This document shows positions 57,008-64,000 of a stretch of DNA of 64,000 nt, piece by piece. The stretch is from Latrodectus hesperus (Eukaryota; Arthropoda; Arachnida; Araneae; Theridiidae), in assembly GCA_037975125.1 (NCBI GenBank), contig CM075851.1, positions 119,876,908 through 119,940,907 of the forward strand, in the 5' to 3' direction. The first letter of the stretch is position 1. The number at the start of each line of letters is the position of its first letter. Position numbers and translations under genes: made by a program. Below the pieces are notes generated by a model that saw only the letters and a list, made by a program, of their open reading frames with translations, did no database searches and had not been told where the DNA came from.

Positions 57008-58195
57008 CGGAAAGATGAAAATTATGTAAAATGGACTAGTAGAGGTTATCTGATGAATCAGGGAATACTGTATCGATATTCGCCTGAAACAGAGTCAGAA
57101 GAAGCACAGCTCGTTTTCCCTTGTCACGAGCGAGAACGTGTCCTACAGCAATATCATGATTCTCCCACTGCAGGACATTGTGGAGCTGAGAATACGTAGC
57201 ATAAAATTGCTTCTAGATATTTCTTTCCTAGCATGAGAAAGTTTATCGCCGAATACGTGAAAGATTGTTCTGAATGTAATCGGTACAAATCTAACAACCA
57301 GAAACCTGCTGGATTACTCAGAACGCCTATTTACTCACAAAGATTTGCGACGCTGGCAATAGACTTGTTTGGTCCTCTCCCAGAGACCCCAACTGGGAAA
57401 AATTGGATTTTTCTTGTTGAAGATACCAGTACAAGATGGGTCGAACTTTTTATCTTAAAAGATGCTACAGCTATCAATTGCTCTAAAATATTGATAGAAG
57501 AAGTCTTCTTACGCTATGGCCTACCTAGAAGGCTAATCAGTGACAACTGTGTACAATTTGTTAGTGCCGTAATGCAACAAACTTGTAAGATCCTGGGTAT
57601 TAAGCTAGATCTTATACCGTTATACCATCCTCACGCAAATCCTGCTGAACGAAAAAATCGAGACCTAAAACCCAAATTAGCAATTCTAGTTGGTGACTCA
57701 CATGATACTTGGGAGGACAAACTACCCGTGATACGTTTTGCTTTAAACACTGCAAAATATGATTCTACAGGTCATACGGCCGCTTACCTTCAGTTCGGAA
57801 GAGAGCTTCGAACCACAGATGATGTCAATCATGATATTAGAGCTGTCATTGATAACGATAACTTCGTCGTAGAGATAACACCTTACTTAAAAGAATTTGC
57901 ACGTCTTACATCCTTAATTAGAAAACGTGTTGAGCAAAAACAAGATGCTACAAAGGAGTACTTCGACAAGAAGCATAGACCCGCTTATTATCAACCAGAC
58001 GATAAAGTTTGGATCACTTTACATCCCGTAAGCAAATCGAAAACCAAAACAAGTAAAAAATTCATGCCCAAGCGTGAAGGACCTTATATTATATTAACGA
58101 ATAGATCACTAAATACATATGATGTTGCAGATCCTGCTGCCCCTGATCAAGTACTCTGTACTTATCATATCAGTATGTTGAAGCCCTATCGATAA
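57008..58195 (+). CDS. integrase of the LTR element (zinc finger interrupted)
   Basis: The Pol frame continues after the TGA at 57005 with the tether and HHCC finger (YHDSPTAGHCG, about 57150-57185). A TAG follows at about 57197-57199, after which a 320-codon frame from 57233 is open. Finger cysteines read DCSEC (residues 12 and 15 of that frame). The catalytic triad is D44 (AIDLFGPLP), D104 (SDNCVQF, usual G replaced by C) and E139 (HANPAERKNRDLK). The C-terminus has a GPY/F-type module (KREGPYIILTNRSLNTYDV, from about 281) and ends LKPYR. Catalytic residues are intact; one stop separates finger from core. Confidence 0.93.
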
Positions 58196-58310
58196 TCATC
58201 TAGAGATAAAGGTCCCGTTTTCCCTTTGAAAAGTAGAGGAAGACCACGTCAACAACCTCAGAAGCTTCCTAATCTCAATCCTGCCTCCTTGCCGGGACGT
58301 CGGCGGAGCC

Positions 58311-58320
58311 AGAGGGGGAG
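58311..58320 (+). other. polypurine tract
   Basis: AGAGGGGGAG immediately upstream of the 3' LTR, the position and composition of a plus-strand primer. Confidence 0.85.
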
Positions 58321-58322
58321 TC

Positions 58323-58591
58323 TATAGCGCTCTCTGTCTACAGCACCACCCATGACGTCATCAACAGGGAAGCGAGTTCCTCTCCAGCTACCGTAGGAAT
58401 GAGACGTATATCCATATGACTCTCATGTTTACCCTATTCCATTTAACTTTATATGTTTAGATGTAATTTTGTTTTATTTGTAGTATATGTATCAGTGTTG
58501 TGCTCAAATTGTACCCTAAATTGTTATAAATTATTTTGAGCTATTTAAGAAACTCATTTCTTTGTTCCTATTAAACCAGATAAGTCCTACA
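58323..58591 (+). repeat. 3' LTR
   Basis: About 96% identical to the 5' LTR by eye, with roughly ten substitutions and a 2-base insertion (ATATGACTC against ATGACTC). Contains a perfect CRE palindrome TGACGTCA at 58353-58360. Ends CCTACA, followed by the target duplication CAAC. Confidence 0.95.
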
Positions 58592-58595
58592 CAAC

Positions 58596-61500
58596 TTAGT
58601 AACATTTTTGATTAGATGGAATATTAGGTTCAACTTAAAGTATCTGTAACTATTAGAGTGTTAATCCGTTACTAATATTATTGATGAAATGAAGCAAAGT
58701 TCTTCGGAAAGTTTTAAATAATTATTATACCATAAGAACTTATACTCTCATAAAGTAATTATTAGCTTATAAGATTTCAAATTTTTAACAAATTTATGCT
58801 AAAGTGAAAAGAATATTTTTTGTAATATCTTAAATCATTGCTGGAAATCAACATATCAGATACGTGACATGTTGATCATAAAGCAAATTTTTATTTAAAA
58901 TAGTAGATTAATGTGCGTAAAAAATTTCACATTAGGTAAAAATTAAAATCGTATAATACTTAGGAATTCAAGTGGGAGATTTTGTCTCAAAAACTGGCCT
59001 GCAACGTACTTCTATTTGTTATTGATATATGGTGTCGTATAAACATAAATAACGACTTGATAGTTAGCACGTAAATGAGGCACATTATTAATATTTAAAA
59101 GAGGCTACATTTATCGTTCAATATTTTAGGAGTTCACATAAAATACGAGTGCTAAATAAGTATACAAATAAACAATGCTAAATAACTTGTGTCTTGACTA
59201 AAAAATCTGAAAAATTAAGCAAAATTTATTCATTATTTAAAATTCAACTGAAAGGTTATTCGGGATTGTCAAATAAAACAAATATTTCATCGATTTACCC
59301 ATTAAGAAAAAATAATGAATATATATTGTTTTGATTCCAATATGGTTTTCTCTCGTTCGTAAAACCATATCGAGTTCACGTGCTCTGTAATCTGAGAGGG
59401 TTTGAGTGGCTTATATTTAGCTATCTGAGGAGAGTTTAACGTCCGTACTTTAAACGGCAGCTGTTTCATGTCTTTCCGTTTTTGCAAATCCCGATTTAAC
59501 ATTTCATCTACGCTGCATCAAGTAATGAATTTTAGGTGAACGACCAAGCGATTTCGGAAGCATTGCACGGAAAATACATTCGAACTGGATCACACCATCC
59601 AACATAATTCAGTTCATCGTTCTGACTAATGCTTTGAAATGTTTTAAAAACCGCGCGGCATTGAACCGGGAAATTCCCAAATGCTTATTTCTCTTTCATC
59701 GAATAAAAATAAATTCTACTGAAATCAGCTGTTTCTGTTTGCATATTTTATTTTTTAAATTCAAATTCAGTTTACATTAACTGGTCCAAAAGGCATCCAT
59801 ATCAATTTATAAGCACTATTGGGGTCAATCATTTTGAATATCCGGAAGTATGTTTGTTAGCCTTTATTAATATTCATGGATTCATTCAGTTCGAAAAAAC
59901 AAAGATCGATACAAGAATAAGAGTAATGAAGTATTTGTAAGTGTTACATAATTACAAGCATAAATATTTATGAAGAATTTTATTAAACTTATTGATATTC
60001 AATTAGATGAGTTTTCAATTTCCCATTTTTTAGCAGTCAGACCTACACCTGAATCAGCACCTTTTTTTCTTCACTCTACGCTACCTTAACTAGCCAAAAT
60101 TACACTTTAAAAAACTTTCAACATGCATAAACCCTCCCACCATTCCAGTTTTTATTAGGTCAGGTAATGAATCCTTATTTTTCAATCACACAGAAATGTC
60201 TTTTTCCATCAGGCTATCACAATTCTACTTAGTTAATAATAGTTTCTTATGACATTTTTCGTATACAAACTTCTACCAAATGAAGCCGTTAAACACAGCC
60301 AACATGATTTTGAGCTTATACATTTAAGCTGTGATAAACCAGAAGAAAATAGACTTTTTACTCGCATCTAGAAGGTGATAAATTCAATGTTTGATGCATT
60401 AACCCATCATCTTACTGAAAGCATTTATATGAGTTAAATATTCAAAAATTCTATCATCTCTACGTTGAAATAGTCTGAATGTTTAGAAAGGAGAGTGCCA
60501 ATTCAAGGGTTAATCAAGCCATTGTAAAAATAAGGTGAAACAATGCTTACGGGTGTTACGCGCAAATATCAGTCAGAATCGTAACTCCATTACATATCTT
60601 ACGATTCATCTAAAATTTGTTGTTATGATAAAACATATTTTTCATGACAAGTTTTGTATTTAACGTCAAAAACTTTATTCATTTTTAGTGAAGGCATTAT
60701 TTAGAGAAAGTAGAGAACTATATAGTAATGAAGATCAATAGGAATGAATCATATATTTTTATAAAAATAATTCTATATTATACATATTGACATATATATT
60801 CATTGAATTCAGTTTAGTTTTAAGCTATAGCTTATACAAGTGGTGTAAGGAAGTAAAATTGAGTTCAAGTAACGAATTTATAATTGGAAGTGGTTCAGAA
60901 GGACTAGGAGATTGATTGAGTTTAGAGTCCTATGAATCAGACTTATGGAATGCATTAACCTTGAGGAAAATATGTCTTCCTCGTGGCGCGTTAGGAAAAG
61001 CATCAGGCTCTGTAATTTATCTTACTGAAGATCGTTATGCTGGTAGAGCCTATGGGCTTTAAATGGTCTTTAGGGAACCTCTTATGTTGAGAGGTAGGTA
61101 TTAGCTTAAGGTTCTTACTCTCGCTAACCATGATTCAAAATTACGTTATGGTTGCTAGTATTTACGGACTTGTTGACTGAAACATACATCCGGAAATGTA
61201 TCGCAATAGTCTCCTTTCAAATGTAATAATCTAGCACAGAGCAATATTTAGAAAGACTTCCAACTACTGAAGATCAGAAGGAGAGAAATGGCGTCATTTT
61301 CTGAAAGATTTGACTAGTGAATACCACTTAAGTCCCACATCTCTCTCCCGAAATGCTTATTTCTCTATGTTTATTACATTTGTGGAGAAAACTTCACGCT
61401 AAAGCACGGTGTAGACTTTTAATTAGTAAATTAGTTTGAAATGGTGCAATCTTTGAGTTACATATTGTTAAAATACTTAAAACAACTTAAAAAATTCCCA

Positions 61501-62620
61501 TTCAGAAGTTACAAGGAAATAATCAGAGTATTAAAATTTGTTAAGATTGTATAACGAAACATTTGTCCAATTTATAATAAGATTATAATTTTCATAATTC
61601 TTTATTTTTGATAGAAATTTGAAAATATATTTCGCATGAATATGACATTACATAGGATTTATCACATACTTTAATTTAATTATCTATTTGAATTTTATAC
61701 AATAGTATTTATTCAAATTATACATAAAATTAGCAAATAATGAAAAAATATTTTTTTCAATGAAGTAAATTTGCTTTGCATTTTATATAAGCAAAATTAA
61801 AATTTTATAAAAAAATAAATAAATAATTAAATTATATAACAAAAGATTCATTTTCTAAAAATTTTATTTGCTGGTATTACGATTCTCCACTTAGCAGCAC
61901 TGTATTGATATTCGTTCCACCTGAAAACAAAAATAATACCGAAATATTTATAGAAATTGCAATTTATAATGAAGTTAAGTAAGTTACGAAAAATGGGAAC
62001 AAAAACAGGTTTTTAGGTTTTTAAACTATTAATTTTTTATGAAATTGTGCTGTACTTAAAATCAATGTAAATTTATATCACCAGAGATTTATTAAAAATT
62101 AACCAGGCAAAAATTTATTTTGTTGAGATGATATTTAATCATGTATAAATGTACATTGCTGATTTAATATAGATATTTATGAAATAAAAAGCTATAGAAT
62201 AATGAAGATTGTCATGGAGTGTTATATTAACTTCACATTAGGGCCTTTATTAACTCTGGTATTAGCATTTAAAGATTCTATTATATAATTTAAACTTCAA
62301 ATCATTGTTTATTTGCAAATTTTGTAAAAAGTTCAAATAAAATATTCCTTTTATTAAATTTTAATTTTAAGGAAATAATATTTAAAATCAATAATTAAAA
62401 TCAAATTATTTTAACAGGCATATAAAAATAGATTTCTTCATATTATTAAATGATTAAATTTTCTAATATTTTAATTTTTTATTTCAAAATAACGAAATTT
62501 TCAACTTATCATCAAATAAATTTGTAAATACAGAAAATTTAGTTAAAAATGGTTTACAAATTTTTAATGATTAGTGTATATCGTAAAATTACGCTGGAAT
62601 GTGTGAAGAGAAACAAAAAA
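58596..62620. other. intergenic DNA with a GC-richer island at 59330-59720
   Basis: AT-rich. In 59330-59720 composition rises and E-box-like CACGTG (about 59379) and CAGCTG (two sites, about 59458 and 59727) occur. The 66-codon minus-strand frame there has no known motif. The segment 60880-61350 is also less AT-rich. No element ends were recognised. Confidence 0.4.
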
Positions 62621-62624
62621 TTAT

Positions 62625-62790
62625 ACGTATGGCAAGACTGCCCATATGTGGGACTGTCAAGGCCTACAATGCCCATTTCTGTTTTCCTGACCGAGGGACC
62701 TGAAGTGCGAATCATATGTCCTGGTTAGGTGATCAGCCGAACGCGAAATTCCCAGTATTTAGTTCCCAAGCATGCTTAATCGCCTTTTTT
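62625..62790. repeat. unclassified GC-richer repeat-like block
   Basis: A block of about 160 bp, sharply different in composition from its flanks, contains GGGACTGTCAAGGCCTACAA and GATCAGCCGAACGCGAAATT. It looks like a remnant of a dispersed repeat, perhaps a SINE body. I could not find promoter boxes or a target duplication. Confidence 0.4.
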
Positions 62791-64000
62791 CAGCAAATGA
62801 CTGCAACAATATCTTTAATTACGTAAAGAGAACTTAAGATCTTCGGTACTACAATGAAAGTTAATGTGCTTTTTTAAATAATCCAAAAATAAATATCAAA
62901 ATATTTTACCATATCTATTTCCTACTTATAAACTCATAAAAACTGTTATTCTTTATTATAAATGTAATATATTTATTTATTAAATTATGTGGCCGCAATT
63001 TAATACATATTTTGAAAATTGATTATTACAATTAAAAATTAAATTAACCTTAAAATATAATCAACCTTAAAAAAAAGTCCTACAACTTAATTCTTGCTAG
63101 TACATTGTGATTTCTGTTTATTTATACTGGTTTTTATTTATACTTATTTGTGCATTTTTTCATTCTATTTCCTTGTTGTCTGAATAAATATTTATGTGAA
63201 TTTTTATGTTTGAGTAATATATTTGAATATCATACAAATGTATAGAGTATCTACTCCACAAATCAGTACTTACAAAGTGAATTTTAAGTTGTTTTGCTTA
63301 CTAAGATAAATATTATTTCTAATATTTGCGCTTGTTGATATTTAAGTGTTTGTATCCTTTTGAGATTCTATTCTCTGTCTTTGTACATTTTGTGAATTAG
63401 ATATTGAACTTTAATGTATCTGAAAAACAATCTAAAGTAATTTGCTTAATCGCGCATAAACCTTAGAGTTGTTTTATTAATTATTTAAAAATAAATTACT
63501 GTGTACATATTCACATATAAGCTATGAATGCTATAAGATACACTTGCATTCCGAAATTAGCATCTTGCTATAAAGCAGTTTCTTACGATATACGCAGCTT
63601 CCTATGATACAATTTTGATGCAGTGTATCTGATAGCCTAACAGTTAAAAGATGTTCTAAAGCATTTAAATGTCTTATTACTATATTCTAAAGGAACTTTT
63701 TATGAATTGTGGGCCATATTCCTGTATTGCATGAAAGATATTATTCCCAGTACATAAAAATACACTTAAAAAACAGTCTAACAGATATTAATGAATAAAA
63801 TATAAACACAATATAAATCTCTAGATATTCAACACTATCTAAAATCAAGCAACTTAAGAATTTTATTCTGAAGAGTATATGTTTTTATTATTCTCTGCAT
63901 AGTCCTGTATTACCTAGGCTATTTCATAAAGTGACTTAGTATTGCATTGTTGATACCTTAACAGTTAAAATATGTTAGGGTTTTTCGATTACAATGTTAT
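62791..64000. other. AT-rich intergenic DNA
   Basis: No recognisable features to the end of the window. Confidence 0.5.

Larger units (their letters stand above)
51931..58591 (+). mobile_element. full-length Ty3/gypsy LTR retrotransposon with SCAN-like Gag
   Basis: A 6.66-kb element with two LTRs (267 and 269 bp), a 4-bp target duplication CAAC (51927-51930 and 58592-58595), a PBS-like TGGCTACCCAACGTGAG, and a polypurine tract AGAGGGGGAG. Gag, protease, RT, RNase H and integrase are encoded in that order, the usual Ty3/gypsy order. No envelope-like frame and no chromodomain were seen. About ten LTR differences imply an insertion of moderate age. Coding is broken by frame changes between the two Gag pieces and between Gag and Pol, plus stops in the zinc knuckle, after protease, after RNase H and in the integrase zinc-finger region. 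It is not autonomous. Confidence 0.95.

Noticed and set aside
56000..58200. Envelope gene or chromodomain in the LTR element
   Set aside because: After the integrase C-terminus the sequence runs to the polypurine tract within about 120 bases; no room and no motif for either.

Overview
This window reads as a gene-poor, strongly AT-rich stretch of an arthropod nuclear genome, most plausibly a spider. That assignment is an inference from element families recalled as typical of spider genomes: a Ty3/gypsy element with a SCAN-like Gag, a KRBA2-like CXC transposon, DUF4817-type and Tc1/mariner elements, and several tRNA-derived SINEs. I found no convincing host protein gene and no functional tRNA, rRNA or CRISPR array. 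Almost every long open frame is either part of a transposable element or an artefact of a TA or GT microsatellite.

Layout, left to right. At 1.65-1.83 kb there is an internally deleted Tc1-like remnant, whose better-preserved relative lies at 13.2-13.85 kb. At 3.37-3.68 kb a 106-bp inverted repeat encloses a (TA)n core. A complete DUF4817-type transposon with about 89-bp terminal inverted repeats (3810-5165) sits between two (TA)n tracts; its transposase ORF is open but lacks the second catalytic aspartate. It is followed by a chimera of gypsy integrase fragment, SINE head and LTR end (5283-6107). A heavily decayed gene of an unnamed, repeated metazoan family lies on the minus strand at 8.47-9.96 kb. 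A mellifera-type mariner (13905-15191) is complete at both ends but dead. SINEs lie at 17.5-18.3, 23.2, 38.3-38.6 and 39.2-39.4 kb. A degenerate repeat array occupies 19.8-20.9 kb and a 230-bp (GT)n tract lies at 22.1 kb. A dead Tc1 element is at 25797-27062, a hAT remnant with a duplicated left end at 33.4-34.7 kb, and an internally deleted Tc1 element at 36374-37096.

The right part contains more (TA)n tracts and hairpins. A non-autonomous KRBA2/Ginger-like element (46682-47541) keeps the last transposase exon with its CXC zinc domain and carries arrays of 17-20-bp imperfect palindromes at both ends. The largest feature is a full-length Ty3/gypsy LTR retrotransposon (51931-58591) with roughly 96% identical LTRs, a CAAC target duplication, a PBS-like site, a polypurine tract, Gag, protease, RT, RNase H and integrase. 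It is inactivated by two frame changes and at least four stop codons.

No genes here act together as a host pathway. The functional units are the elements themselves: transposase plus its inverted repeats, or Gag-Pol plus LTRs. The most distinctive signals are the palindromic end arrays of the CXC element, the loss of one catalytic residue in an otherwise open transposase, the repeated association of DNA transposons and foldbacks with (TA)n tracts, and several relatively GC-rich single-copy-looking islands that could be conserved non-coding DNA.
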